Shown here piece by piece: positions 26,378-33,456 of a stretch of 46,509 nucleotides of DNA. This DNA comes from an uncultured Bacteroidota bacterium (GTDB lineage Bacteria > Bacteroidota > Bacteroidia > AKYH767-A > JABDAW01), in NCBI GenBank assembly GCA_903844645.1, contig CAIMUP010000044.1, forward strand, positions 1 to 46,509, written 5' to 3'. Position numbers and translations under genes: made by a program. The notes beneath the pieces are model-generated. The model was not told the origin of the DNA. It did no database searches and saw only the letters and a program-made list of their open reading frames with translations. How positions within the stretch are numbered: position 1 is the first letter of the stretch; every line of letters begins with the position of its first letter.

Positions 26378-26605
26378 GGAAAAAAAGTGATAGCCGCGGC
26401 AATTGTTACCCTTGACGCACATGGGCAACTATCCGTAACCTGCGATGTGGCGGTACATGTAGTGATGATTTCGGCGGGCGGCAAAGGGCAAGGTGCCCAG
26501 TTTCATGCGCTGAAAACGGGCGTTAGTTATAATGTCTATGGCTTCACGAAAAATGGTAAATTGCAAATCAGTGCACTGTCGGCGGCAGTGTTGCTGAAGA
26601 TGTAA
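26378..26605 (+). pseudogene. in-frame continuation of the preceding gene after a TGA
   Basis: Same frame as the 25856 gene, open from directly after the TGA to the TAA at 26603-26605. The sequence (VIAAAIVTLDAHGQLSVTCD, GVSYNVYGFTKNGKLQIS) is compatible with a small Ig-like or fibronectin-like domain. A GTG at 26387 could start a separate 72-residue protein, but there is no promoter; a nonsense mutation in one longer gene is simpler. Confidence 0.5.
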
Positions 26606-26635
26606 ATTAATTCTCTTCGTATTCTATTTTTTCAT

Positions 26636-26684
26636 TCATCGTTTTGTGATAGTTCCGCCCTCGCGGACTGCAACAAAACGATGA
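26636..26684. repeat. dispersed palindrome, CATCGTTTTG type (copy 2)
   Basis: Outer arms TCATCGTTTTGT (26636-26647) and ACAAAACGATGA (26673-26684) pair perfectly over 12 bp; the inner stem is CCGC/GCGG (26655-26658 and 26663-26666). It ends 47 nt before the tRNA promoter, in the 168-nt spacer 26606-26773. Confidence 0.7.
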
Positions 26685-26731
26685 TGAAGGTAATTCACGC
26701 GGCATATCAAAGTATTGTTCTTTATATTGTG

Positions 26732-26739
26732 TATTTTTG
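26732..26739 (+). promoter_or_regulatory. -7 element TATTTTTG
   Basis: Matches TAnnTTTG, followed by CGG, 34 nt before the tRNA gene. Confidence 0.65.
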
Positions 26740-26773
26740 CGGCTTCTAATAAAATTTTATGTGGATGGTTTAT

Positions 26774-26857
26774 GCCCGGGTGGCGAAATTGGTATACGCT
26801 GCGGTCTCAGAAGCCGTTGGAGTCAAATCCGTAGGAGTTCGAGTCTCCTCTCGGGCA
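26774..26857 (+). tRNA. tRNA-Leu(CAG)
   Basis: The acceptor stem GCCCGGG pairs with CTCGGGC (one G-T pair), followed by discriminator A; CCA is not encoded. D arm GCG...CGC with GG in the loop. The anticodon loop CTCAGAA gives anticodon CAG, reading CTG. A long variable arm (class II, GGAGTCAAATCC) is as expected for leucine. T arm AGGAG-TTCGAGT-CTCCT. It is the only tRNA found here. Confidence 0.93.
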
Positions 26858-26907
26858 CAACAATCATCCTTTAATAACGCTTTTTTCTCATCCTAAATTA
26901 AACCTTA

Positions 26908-27723
26908 ATGAACCTTACTATTAAAACCATATTCCTGATAATAATCATCCTCGGCAGCATCGGATTGTCATTCAGTATTGCCCAAAATAATACGGAGAAC
27001 AAACCAGGCAAAACAAAAGGCGACGAAGGAAATAAAAAGAAAAATACAGACCGCCGCCAGCAAGATGAATTCGATCAGACAGGCTTCAATATCGGTATAG
27101 ATGCGGCAGTGAATGGTACATTTATCATCCATCAACAGACGTATGGCATGTCGCGGTTGATGCCTTATTCACCTTCCATTCGCTTTGCCACCGGTATCAA
27201 GATGGGATACAACTTCGATGAATCAGAAGGCATCGTAATCGGCTTTGGTTATTGCGGAGCGGGGCAAAATTATCACGATAATCTGGACGGAGAAGCCTAT
27301 ACCAAAAGCGTCAAGATGAATTACCTGCAAGTACCGATCATGTTTAAATATATTTTTAATACAGATAACTCGCAAACGTATGCTATGGCAGGACTTCAGA
27401 TGGGTGTCATGTCGAGTTCTTCAGTAATTATCAACGGCATTACAAGAATGGCAAACGATACCTCGATGAAGCAGATAAAGTCCACATCCTCCAGCTTCTT
27501 TGTGAATAAAGACTTAGGATTTCGATTAGAATTTGGCGATGACTTCATGCTTTCCGACAACCTTTATTTCAATGCCGGTATAGAAGCATACATTGGCTTG
27601 CCTGACATCAATAATCCCGACCTACGGCATGAAGTTTTCTTCCATGCCAACAAATATTCTTATAAGAAGTCATCGAATTTCATCACCGGCATCGTCGTAG
27701 GGATTCACTACATGATTAAATAG
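26908..27723 (+). CDS. outer-membrane beta-barrel protein (porin family)
   Basis: 271 residues. Signal peptide about 26 residues (IFLIIIILGSIGLSFSIAQ). A charged linker (NKPGKTKGDEGNKKKNTDRR) precedes a barrel of alternating strands: FNIGIDAAVNGTFII, FATGIKMGYNFDESEGIVIG, MNYLQVPIMFKYIF, TYAMAGLQMGVMSS, LGFRLEFGDDFML, FITGIVVGIHYMI. The motif YLQVPIMFKY is typical of the Bacteroidota outer-membrane barrel family (OMP_b-brl_2). Ligand unknown. It begins 50 nt after the tRNA, with no separate promoter seen, and converges on hutI. Confidence 0.85.
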   Translation: MNLTIKTIFLIIIILGSIGLSFSIAQNNTENKPGKTKGDEGNKKKNTDRRQQDEFDQTGFNIGIDAAVNGTFIIHQQTYGMSRLMPYSPSIRFATGIKMGYNFDESEGIVIGFGYCGAGQNYHDNLDGEAYTKSVKMNYLQVPIMFKYIFNTDNSQTYAMAGLQMGVMSSSSVIINGITRMANDTSMKQIKSTSSSFFVNKDLGFRLEFGDDFMLSDNLYFNAGIEAYIGLPDINNPDLRHEVFFHANKYSYKKSSNFITGIVVGIHYMIK

Positions 27724-27752
27724 TTTAAGGTTTTTGTACAACCTTAAACTTT
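27722..27752. terminator. hairpin between convergent genes
   Basis: Arms AGTTTAAGGTT (27722-27732) and AACCTTAAACT (27740-27750) pair perfectly. It sits between the convergent ends of the barrel gene and hutI and could serve both; no long T-run. Confidence 0.6.
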
Positions 27753-27757
27753 AACCC

Positions 27758-29011
27758 TCAAACTACCTCACCTTTTAAGATAACCGTTTCGATTAAATCC
27801 ACCCCGAAAGAATAAGGTATAAAAGAATAGGAAGGAATCTCCTTTGTGATGAAAATATTCGCACCCTTTCCGCGAGTAATGCTGCCATGCGAAGCACTTA
27901 CTCCCATTGCGTAAGCACTATTGATAGTGGCGGCATTGATTACTTCCGCTGGCGTCATTTTATATTGAATAGATGCGATAGAAAGCATCATATTCATGTT
28001 GCCTGATGGAGAACTTCCCGGATTATAATCAGAGGCTATGGCAAGAGGTAAGCCAGAATCAATAAAGGCACGAGCAGGGGGATTGGGAAGATTAAGAAAG
28101 AAGGCAGCCCCTGGTAAAATCGTGGGCATAGTCTTGGAATTCAGCAACAATTCTATGTCATTTGCATCAGCATATTCAAGATGATCCACAGAGATCGCAC
28201 CACATGAAACGCCTGCTTCAATTCCTCCTGAATGAGATAGTTGTTCGGCATGAACTTTAGGAATCATTCCATAACCTTTCCCGGTATTCAAGATAAGGAT
28301 AGTTTCTTCTTTAGTAAAGTAATTCTGTTCGCAGAAAACATCGCAATAATCTGCAAGGTTTTCATTGGCTATTGCGGGCATCATTTCATTAATCAAGAGA
28401 TTAATATACCCTTCTTTATTATCTTTGAAGAGAAGCGGAACAGCATGTGCACCAAGGAAAGTAGCTTTGATGGTTAATGGCGAATCGGCTTTTAATTTTT
28501 TGATGACACGCAGCATTTTCAGTTCGCTTTCGAGGGATAATCCGTAGCCTGATTTAATTTCCAGAGCACCGGTTCCGGTTTTTATTAAACCTTGCAAACG
28601 ACTCCATGCTGATTCGTACAATTCTTCTTCAGATGCCATTGCTAATTTGGCAGCGGAGTTCAGTATTCCGCCACCTTTCGCGGCTATTTGTTGATAGGTT
28701 AAACCTTTTATTCTATCTACAAATTCTTCTTCGCGGCTACCGGCGAATACTGCGTGAGAATGGGAATCGCAATAGCTGGGAAAGACGAGTTTTCCGGTGG
28801 CATCAATCTCAAGTATATCGGCATCTATGCGGGAGGGATTGGAATGCCACTTTTCCATCGTGCCGAAGTCGAATATCCGTTCGTCTTTTAAGATTAAATA
28901 TCCGTTGTCGAGGCATTGCAAATGGTTCATTTCAGAGCCTTTGCGACATGTTGTCCATGCTTCCTGAATGCCTACAAGTTGTTTGATATTCTTTATGATT
29001 ATTGATTGCAT
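27758..29011 (-). CDS. hutI: imidazolonepropionase HutI
   Basis: About 417 residues; opens the ring of 4-imidazolone-5-propionate to N-formimino-glutamate, step three of histidine breakdown. Amidohydrolase marks: PSYCDSHSHAVFAGSREEEF with the metal-binding H-x-H and the substrate Arg, GTGALEIKSGYGLSLESELK, ATFLGAHAVP, VHAEQLSHSGG, SVDHLEYA, and LAIASDYNPGSSPSGNMNMM. Start moved to ATG 29011: an in-frame ATG at 29035 lies in the promoter. No other hut gene is present in the window. Confidence 0.93.
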   Translation of the reverse strand: MQSIIIKNIKQLVGIQEAWTTCRKGSEMNHLQCLDNGYLILKDERIFDFGTMEKWHSNPSRIDADILEIDATGKLVFPSYCDSHSHAVFAGSREEEFVDRIKGLTYQQIAAKGGGILNSAAKLAMASEEELYESAWSRLQGLIKTGTGALEIKSGYGLSLESELKMLRVIKKLKADSPLTIKATFLGAHAVPLLFKDNKEGYINLLINEMMPAIANENLADYCDVFCEQNYFTKEETILILNTGKGYGMIPKVHAEQLSHSGGIEAGVSCGAISVDHLEYADANDIELLLNSKTMPTILPGAAFFLNLPNPPARAFIDSGLPLAIASDYNPGSSPSGNMNMMLSIASIQYKMTPAEVINAATINSAYAMGVSASHGSITRGKGANIFITKEIPSYSFIPYSFGVDLIETVILKGEVV

Positions 29012-29032
29012 CTTTTTACTTTTATGGTGGGG

Positions 29033-29040
29033 CAAAGGTA
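29033..29040 (-). promoter_or_regulatory. -7 element TACCTTTG (minus)
   Basis: Minus-strand match to TAnnTTTG (29040 to 29033), 21 nt before the hutI ATG at 29011. Confidence 0.7.
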
Positions 29041-29062
29041 GGAATTAGGAGGTGGGCAACAT

Positions 29063-29185
29063 TTATCGTTCATCATTTATAACTAACTTGCCGATGCCTA
29101 AAACCTCTTTATTATCTTCTATCAGTTTATAGAAATACATGCCTGCGGGTATGTTATTGCGAGGAATGGTGATTTGTTTATTCAT
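29063..29185 (-). pseudogene. orphan tail of a type IX sorting domain
   Basis: Forty minus-strand codons read NKQITIPRNNIPAGMYFYKL and continue to GIGKLVINDER before the stop. This is exactly the last third of a T9SS C-terminal sorting domain (the G-M/L-Y-F-Y-K-L strand), with no YPNP part and no cargo before it. Its ATG overlaps the TGA of the YwqK-like gene (ATGA, 29185-29182). It looks like the remnant of a secreted-protein gene whose front was replaced. Confidence 0.7.
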
Positions 29186-29811
29186 TTTGTTTTAATCAGT
29201 TTTCCTTCACTATAAATCTCAATCTTTTGCAATTTGCCTTTTTCATCCCAGTATTTCTTCTCGCCTTCCATGACATGATTCACAAAATTTACTTCACTCA
29301 TCTTTTGCCCATTTTCATACCACATCAAATCAATTCCGTCAGCATAAATACCATCAATTCGTTTATATTGAAAGTGCTTTTGACCATTACAATAATAGCC
29401 TGTACTCAACGTATCTTCATAAAAACAACATTTGAATAATAATTGACCATTGGAACAATATCCCTCATCGCATCTCCAACTGAAAAAATCATCTATATCT
29501 TTACCTTTAATAAATTTCCCTTTTCTTTTTAATCTTCCGTTTCTCCAATAATCTTTTTGAATGCAAGTAGAATCATTTTCCAAATAAGATTCAAAAGCAA
29601 GCTGCCTTTTGCTATGGTCAAAATATATTTTCCAATCAGCATATAATTTCTTTTCTACACGAATCTCTACTACGCTATCTATTTCGCGTGTATGATCATC
29701 TATGACATAAGCAAACTCGGTTGTATCCCCAATAAAAGCCACCGTCTGCCCTTTAGCCATTCCAAAAACGAGCATCATTATTATAGTCAATAAAACTTTC
29801 CCTTTTTTCAT
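29182..29811 (-). CDS. secreted YwqK/MORN-like repeat protein
   Basis: 209 residues. Signal peptide (KGKVLLTIIMMLVFGMAKGQ). The second half has MORN-2/YwqK-type repeats: YWRNGRLKRKGKFI, GYCSNGQLLFKC, YYCNGQKHFQY, MWYENGQKMSEVNF, KYWDEKGKLQKIEIY. Proteins with this repeat are named after the B. subtilis YwqK antitoxin, but in Bacteroidota they are commonly exported proteins of unknown role, and no partner toxin is adjacent here. Promoter 24 nt upstream. Its stop overlaps the ATG of a T9SS-domain remnant, suggesting rearrangement at its 3' end. Confidence 0.75.
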   Translation of the reverse strand: MKKGKVLLTIIMMLVFGMAKGQTVAFIGDTTEFAYVIDDHTREIDSVVEIRVEKKLYADWKIYFDHSKRQLAFESYLENDSTCIQKDYWRNGRLKRKGKFIKGKDIDDFFSWRCDEGYCSNGQLLFKCCFYEDTLSTGYYCNGQKHFQYKRIDGIYADGIDLMWYENGQKMSEVNFVNHVMEGEKKYWDEKGKLQKIEIYSEGKLIKTK

Positions 29812-29835
29812 CTTCCTAAATTATTTATTGAATGG

Positions 29836-29843
29836 CAAAATTA
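29836..29843 (-). promoter_or_regulatory. -7 element TAATTTTG (minus)
   Basis: Minus-strand match to TAnnTTTG (29843 to 29836), 24 nt before the ATG at 29811. Array F lies directly upstream of it. Confidence 0.7.
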
Positions 29844-29907
29844 GGAAAAAAGAAATCATTGCCGCAAATGCCATTTTGAGAAAAGTTCCGTTTTTAGAGC
29901 TAAAAAT

Positions 29908-30178
29908 GTTCACGGTAGCAATTAGTCTGACCACAATAGCTATTGTCATGACCACATTAGCTATTGGTATGACCACAATAGCTATTAGTATCAGACGGCA
30001 GCTATTGTCCTGACCACAGTAGCTATTGTTATGACCACAGTAGCTATTGTCGTGACCACAGTAGCTATTGTCGTAATCACAGTAGCTATTGTCGTGACCA
30101 CAATAGCTATTGGCATGACCACAGTAGCTATTGGCATGACCACAGTAGCTATAGTCGTTACAAAAGTTGCTACCGTCA
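29908..30178. repeat. 21-bp palindromic array F
   Basis: Thirteen units. The TAGC core starts at 29916, 29937, 29958, 29979, 29999, 30020, 30041, 30062, 30083, 30104, 30125, 30146 and 30167 (TTGC in the last); every step is 21 bp except one of 20. Several units hold the perfect palindrome ACAATAGCTATTGT, others ACAGTAGCTATTGT. The outermost units are the most degraded. Frames through it on both strands are artefacts. It fills the 440-nt spacer between mdh and the YwqK-like gene. Confidence 0.92.
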
Positions 30179-30195
30179 TCGGAATTGGATTTAAT

Positions 30196-30233
30196 AAAAA
30201 AAGCGGGACATTTCAATGAAACATCCCGCTTTT
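30196..30233 (-). terminator. intrinsic terminator of mdh
   Basis: Arms AAGCGGGACATTTCA and TGAAACATCCCGCTT (+ strand) form a long stem; on the minus strand it is followed by a T-run of seven, directly downstream of the mdh stop. The + strand side also has a few T residues. Confidence 0.85.
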
Positions 30234-30251
30234 AAATTATGTCTTATTTAT

Positions 30252-31190
30252 CTAAGCTACGGCTTGCATATTATCCAAAACATCCATCACTTCTTTTACA
30301 TGCTTCGCGGAATCATCTACGAGGGCTTGTTCATCGGCAGTGAGTTGCAGTTGGATTATTTCTTCGATGCCATTCTTGCCTAATTTCACGGGGGCACCGA
30401 GGTAGATATTCTTCAAGCCATATTCGCCATTCAGGAGGGCACAAACGGGGAAGATGCGTTTCTGATCCCTCACAATGGCTTCTACCATCTGGGCAGCCGC
30501 AGCACCCGGGGCATACCAGGCAGAAGTTCCCATGAGATTAACCAATTCGCCACCGCCTTTTTTGGTGCGATCAACGATGGCATCGAGTTTTGCTTTATCA
30601 ATTAATTCGGTAACCGGAATGCCGGCAACGGTGGTGTATCTCGGAAGGGGAACCATGGTGTCGCCATGTCCTCCCATGAGGACGGCTTGGATGTCTTTCG
30701 GGGAACAATTCAAGGCTTCGGCAAGGAAGGCACGATAGCGAGCCGTGTCAAGAATACCAGCCATACCGAATACTTTATGAGAGCTGATTCCGGCAGTTTT
30801 ATAAGCGCAATAGGTCATTACATCCAAAGGATTTGAAACCACAATAATGATTGCATTCGGGGAATGTTTAATGATATTTTCAGTAACCGATTTCACGATG
30901 CCGGCATTAGTGGCGATGAGATCATCACGGCTCATTCCGGGTTTGCGAGGCAAGCCGGAAGTGATTACCACGACCTCCGAACCGGCTGTTTTACTGTAAT
31001 CATTGGTAGAACCGATGACGCGGGTATCATACAAGTTGATGGGAGCTGTTTGCCAAATGTCGAGGGATTTGCCCTCGGCAATACCTTCTTTAATATCAAT
31101 CAGAACTACTTCATTGGCGAGTTCTTTGTGGGCAATTACATTAGCGCAAGTTGCCCCAACATTGCCTGCGCCTACTACTGTTACTTTCAT
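30252..31190 (-). CDS. mdh: malate dehydrogenase
   Basis: 312 residues; NAD-dependent interconversion of malate and oxaloacetate in the citric acid cycle. Seen: the Rossmann motif VTVVGAGNVGATCA at the start, LPRKPGMSRDDL with the substrate-binding arginines, VVSNPLDVMTYCAYK, FGMAGILDTARYRAFLAE, and the catalytic His in MGGHGDTMVPLPRYTTVAG. Arg after GLP (GLPRKPGM) and the lack of a Gln there favour malate over lactate. Own promoter 24 nt upstream, divergent from tadA; strong terminator downstream. Confidence 0.95.
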   Translation of the reverse strand: MKVTVVGAGNVGATCANVIAHKELANEVVLIDIKEGIAEGKSLDIWQTAPINLYDTRVIGSTNDYSKTAGSEVVVITSGLPRKPGMSRDDLIATNAGIVKSVTENIIKHSPNAIIIVVSNPLDVMTYCAYKTAGISSHKVFGMAGILDTARYRAFLAEALNCSPKDIQAVLMGGHGDTMVPLPRYTTVAGIPVTELIDKAKLDAIVDRTKKGGGELVNLMGTSAWYAPGAAAAQMVEAIVRDQKRIFPVCALLNGEYGLKNIYLGAPVKLGKNGIEEIIQLQLTADEQALVDDSAKHVKEVMDVLDNMQAVA

Positions 31191-31214
31191 ATTTTATTAA
31201 ATTATAATGAGCGG

Positions 31215-31222
31215 CAAATTTA
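31215..31222 (-). promoter_or_regulatory. -7 element TAAATTTG (minus)
   Basis: Minus-strand match to TAnnTTTG (31222 to 31215), 24 nt before the mdh ATG. Confidence 0.7.
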
Positions 31223-31256
31223 TAAATTAATTCGGAAATCTCTGCCCGACATTGCT

Positions 31257-31264
31257 TAGTTTTG
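31257..31264 (+). promoter_or_regulatory. -7 element TAGTTTTG next to the tadA start
   Basis: Matches TAnnTTTG and is followed by CGGC and then the ATG, leaving 4 nt. The message is therefore expected to have almost no 5' leader. Confidence 0.7.
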
Positions 31265-31268
31265 CGGC

Positions 31269-31715
31269 ATGATATTATCTGTCTATTCTGATGAACATTT
31301 TATGGGTGAGGCTTTGAAGGAGGCGAAGACTGCTTATGATGAAGATGAAATACCGATAGGTGCAGTCATAGTTTGTAATAATAGAATCATTGCCCGCGGG
31401 CATAACCTGACGGAGCATCTTACCGATGTTACCGCTCATGCCGAGATGCAGGCATTCACCTCTGCGGCAAACTTTTTGGGCGGGAAGTATTTGAAAGATT
31501 GCACGTTGTATGTTACCGTTGAGCCATGCGTAATGTGTGCCGGAGCTGCGTATTGGACCCAGTTGAAACGCGTAGTATTTGGGGCGTATGATGAGAAACG
31601 TGGCTTCACAAAATTAGATAAAAGCATCCTGCATCCTAAGACGATATTCAGTGGCGGCTTGCTGGAGGAGGAGTGTGCAGACCTCATGTCTCTCTTTTTT
31701 CAACGGAGGCGATAA
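31269..31715 (+). CDS. tadA: tRNA-specific adenosine deaminase TadA
   Basis: 148 residues; deaminates A34 to inosine in tRNA-Arg(ACG). The deaminase zinc sites are complete: HAEMQAF (His and catalytic Glu) and EPCVMCAGA (PCxxC). IPIGAVIV and RGHNLTEHLTDVTAHAE fit TadA rather than guanine deaminase. The N-terminus VYSDEHFMGEALKEA is normal for Bacteroidota TadA, which supports the ATG at 31269 even though it lies only 4 nt behind the promoter element; the next ATG (31302) would cut off the conserved start. Confidence 0.92.
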   Translation: MILSVYSDEHFMGEALKEAKTAYDEDEIPIGAVIVCNNRIIARGHNLTEHLTDVTAHAEMQAFTSAANFLGGKYLKDCTLYVTVEPCVMCAGAAYWTQLKRVVFGAYDEKRGFTKLDKSILHPKTIFSGGLLEEECADLMSLFFQRRR

Positions 31716-31795
31716 GATGAATTACGCGGCTCTGCCCTCGGTTTCATTTCTTTGCATGCTTAATTAAATATCCCTTAAACTAAAACCAAAAATAC

Positions 31796-32314
31796 ATGGA
31801 ACAAATTCCGAAAGAGGTGATTGAAATGGCGGAAGACTTTTTCGTATTTGCAAGTAACGAGGAGAGGAAAAATCTGAAGGATAAATATATCAAGGAACAA
31901 CCGCTATTGTGGAGTTTTTTCGATTACATGATTAAGATGATACCTGACAAAACGCTGTTCCCCCGATTCGAAATGATGTACCTTGTTACCTTTCGCAGCT
32001 TTCAGTATTATGGGATTAAGCTGCCTTTGATTGATGCTGATTTTATTGATAAAACATCTAAGATTACCTTTGAACTGCTGGATGGCAAAACAGAAGAAGA
32101 AAGGACGCTGCTTGCGGTGGAGAAAAAATTGAAGAGCTTTATTTTTCAACACGACCTTCTCGATTTTATCTTTGCCAAATTGGTTCAGGAGAATGGCGTT
32201 GATGTCCAATATCGGGATCAAAATAATATGGTGAGGGGTTATATTATTGTGATCAGTATTGTCTTTATTTTGTATCAAAAGATGGGCAGCGAATTACCTT
32301 CCGACATTAATTAA
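31796..32314 (+). CDS. hypothetical protein, paralogue pair member 1
   Basis: 172 residues, no signal peptide. Mostly helical; acidic start MEQIPKEVIEMAEDFFVFAS, a mid segment FRSFQYYGIKLPLIDADFID, then LEKK-like helix LLAVEKKLKSFIFQHDLLDF, and a hydrophobic helix near the end (GYIIVISIVFILYQK) that may be a membrane or buried helix. No family recognised. It has the same length as the next gene and the first ten codons are identical; the remainder aligns only loosely (KEQPL/VL, YGxKL, LxxFIFxxDLLDF versus LxxLINQDELIDF). A weak promoter-like TTTCTTTG lies at 31747-31754. Confidence 0.6.
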   Translation: MEQIPKEVIEMAEDFFVFASNEERKNLKDKYIKEQPLLWSFFDYMIKMIPDKTLFPRFEMMYLVTFRSFQYYGIKLPLIDADFIDKTSKITFELLDGKTEEERTLLAVEKKLKSFIFQHDLLDFIFAKLVQENGVDVQYRDQNNMVRGYIIVISIVFILYQKMGSELPSDIN

Positions 32315-32383
32315 TACCTCCATCCCGAACACCGATAATGCCCTTGATTAATTAAACAAATCTAAAACTAAAACTAAAAATAC

Positions 32384-32902
32384 ATGGAACAAATTCCGAA
32401 AGAGGTGATCGAAACAGTGTTAGACCATATTGATGGTTTGAGCAGCGAAAAAATGAATGAAATGAATTATAATTTTGGTAAAGAGCAGCCCGTCCTTACA
32501 GAATATTTGACGAAAGAATTTGATACCTTTCATGAACGAGAGGTCGTCGTCCGGTGTATCTTTTTGTATTCCGTTATTTTTTTTAGCTACCAAAGTTACG
32601 GCAGAAAACTTAAGATGGTGGATACTGAAACAGCAGCCCGAACAAAGACGTTGCTGGTCGAGCATATTAACATCCCCAAAGGCTCTTCTATTGCGATTGA
32701 TAAATTAGAGGAGGATCTCAAAGCCCTGATTAATCAAGATGAGCTGATAGATTTTGTGCTTTTCTACATATTTGGTGAGGATGAATTTCCTAATGAATAT
32801 ACCCATCCCGAGGATGCGTACAACCTCATTGTCTGCATTTTTTTATTAATATTATGCACGAATAACGAGGTGAAAAAATGCCTCGATTCATCCGTCAATT
32901 AA
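32384..32902 (+). CDS. hypothetical protein, paralogue pair member 2
   Basis: 172 residues, homologous to the gene at 31796. MEQIPKEVIE at the start, FGKEQPVLTEYLTKEF, FFSYQSYGRKLKMVD, KLEEDLKALINQDELIDFVL, and a hydrophobic stretch AYNLIVCIFLLILCTN near the end. The first 30 coding bases, and the A-rich bases just before them, are identical to those of member 1 apart from single changes, while the body has diverged strongly. The 69-nt gap to member 1 has no TAnnTTTG element, so the pair may share a message. Function unknown. Confidence 0.6.
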   Translation: MEQIPKEVIETVLDHIDGLSSEKMNEMNYNFGKEQPVLTEYLTKEFDTFHEREVVVRCIFLYSVIFFSYQSYGRKLKMVDTETAARTKTLLVEHINIPKGSSIAIDKLEEDLKALINQDELIDFVLFYIFGEDEFPNEYTHPEDAYNLIVCIFLLILCTNNEVKKCLDSSVN

Positions 32903-32950
32903 GCCCCCCTTCCTCGCCTTAATTTTTCCCCGTTTTTTATTCAATAATTT

Positions 32951-33008
32951 CATCCCCCGAAAGGGGTATTTAATGATGAAATCATTCTATATCATCCCCC
33001 GAAAGGGG
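32951..33008. repeat. two CCCCGAAAGGGG hairpins 42 bp apart
   Basis: CATCCCCCGAAAGGGG occurs at 32951-32966 and 32993-33008, exactly 42 bp apart. Each forms a CCCC/GGGG stem closed by a GAAA tetraloop. Between them AATGATGAAATCATT is a further hairpin. It could be a two-copy beginning of the array class seen elsewhere. Confidence 0.75.
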
Positions 33009-33070
33009 CATGATGATGCCGATTTGAGGAATTGCAAATTACATACAAATAGCATTGATTAGTAGGTCTT

Positions 33071-33314
33071 CATCGGCTATCCCGACAGTGGGATAGGTGT
33101 TGCAGAGTTTTACATCGGCTATCCCGACAGTGGGATAGCCGTTGCAGAGTTTTACATCGGCTATCCCGACAGTGGGATAGGCGTTGCAGAGTTTTACATC
33201 GGCTATCCCGACAGTGGGATAGGCGTTGCAGAGTTTTACATCGGCTATCCCGACAGTGGGATAGGCGTTGCAGAGTTTTACATCGTCATTCCCGACAGTG
33301 GGATAGGTGTTGCA
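33071..33314. repeat. 42-bp hairpin array G
   Basis: Six 42-bp units start at 33071, 33113, 33155, 33197, 33239 and 33281 (last one shortened and altered). Each holds the inverted repeat CTATCCC-gacagt-GGGATAG; in unit 2 the stem extends to 10 bp (CGGCTATCCC/GGGATAGCCG). Most unit differences are at the base after GGGATAG. The last unit provides GTTGCA, whose TTG (33310-33312) sits 18 nt before the next -7 element. The 553-nt spacer 32903-33456 holds this array and the hairpin pair. Confidence 0.92.
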
Positions 33315-33330
33315 TTAGTCAGAATTAAAG

Positions 33331-33338
33331 TATATTTG
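33331..33338 (+). promoter_or_regulatory. -7 element TATATTTG with TTG from array G
   Basis: Matches TAnnTTTG, followed by CAC; TTG at 33310-33312 lies 18 nt upstream, matching the -33 element of Bacteroidota promoters. The leader to the next gene would be about 115 nt, the longest here. Confidence 0.7.
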
Positions 33339-33366
33339 CACAGAATAAAATAAATAAAAGGCAGCG

Positions 33367-33444
33367 ATGCAATATTATAATAGAAAGAGAGTTATGATAA
33401 CATCCCCGATGGGATTCCGAGATAAAATAAATAACATTAATTAA
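33367..33444 (+). CDS. possible 25-codon leader ORF
   Basis: ATG at 33367 (29 nt after the promoter element) opens a 25-codon frame, MQYYNRKRVMITSPMGFRDK and five more residues, ending 13 nt before the ATG at 33457. Placement suits a leader peptide or small protein, but there is no other support. Confidence 0.25.
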   Translation: MQYYNRKRVMITSPMGFRDKINNIN

Positions 33445-33456
33445 TAAATAATAGCA

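Noticed and set aside
29182-29811. Toxin-antitoxin system
   Set aside because: YwqK-like repeats are often labelled antitoxin, but this protein has a signal peptide and no toxin gene is adjacent.
29821-30219. Frames with SYCGHDN, MTTVAIV or VMPIATV repeats
   Set aside because: Translation of array F and of the mdh terminator in several frames; not compatible with a conserved gene.
33071-33314. CRISPR array
   Set aside because: The whole 42-bp unit is repeated, including the part that would be the spacer; there are no unique spacers and no cas genes. The same holds for all the other arrays.
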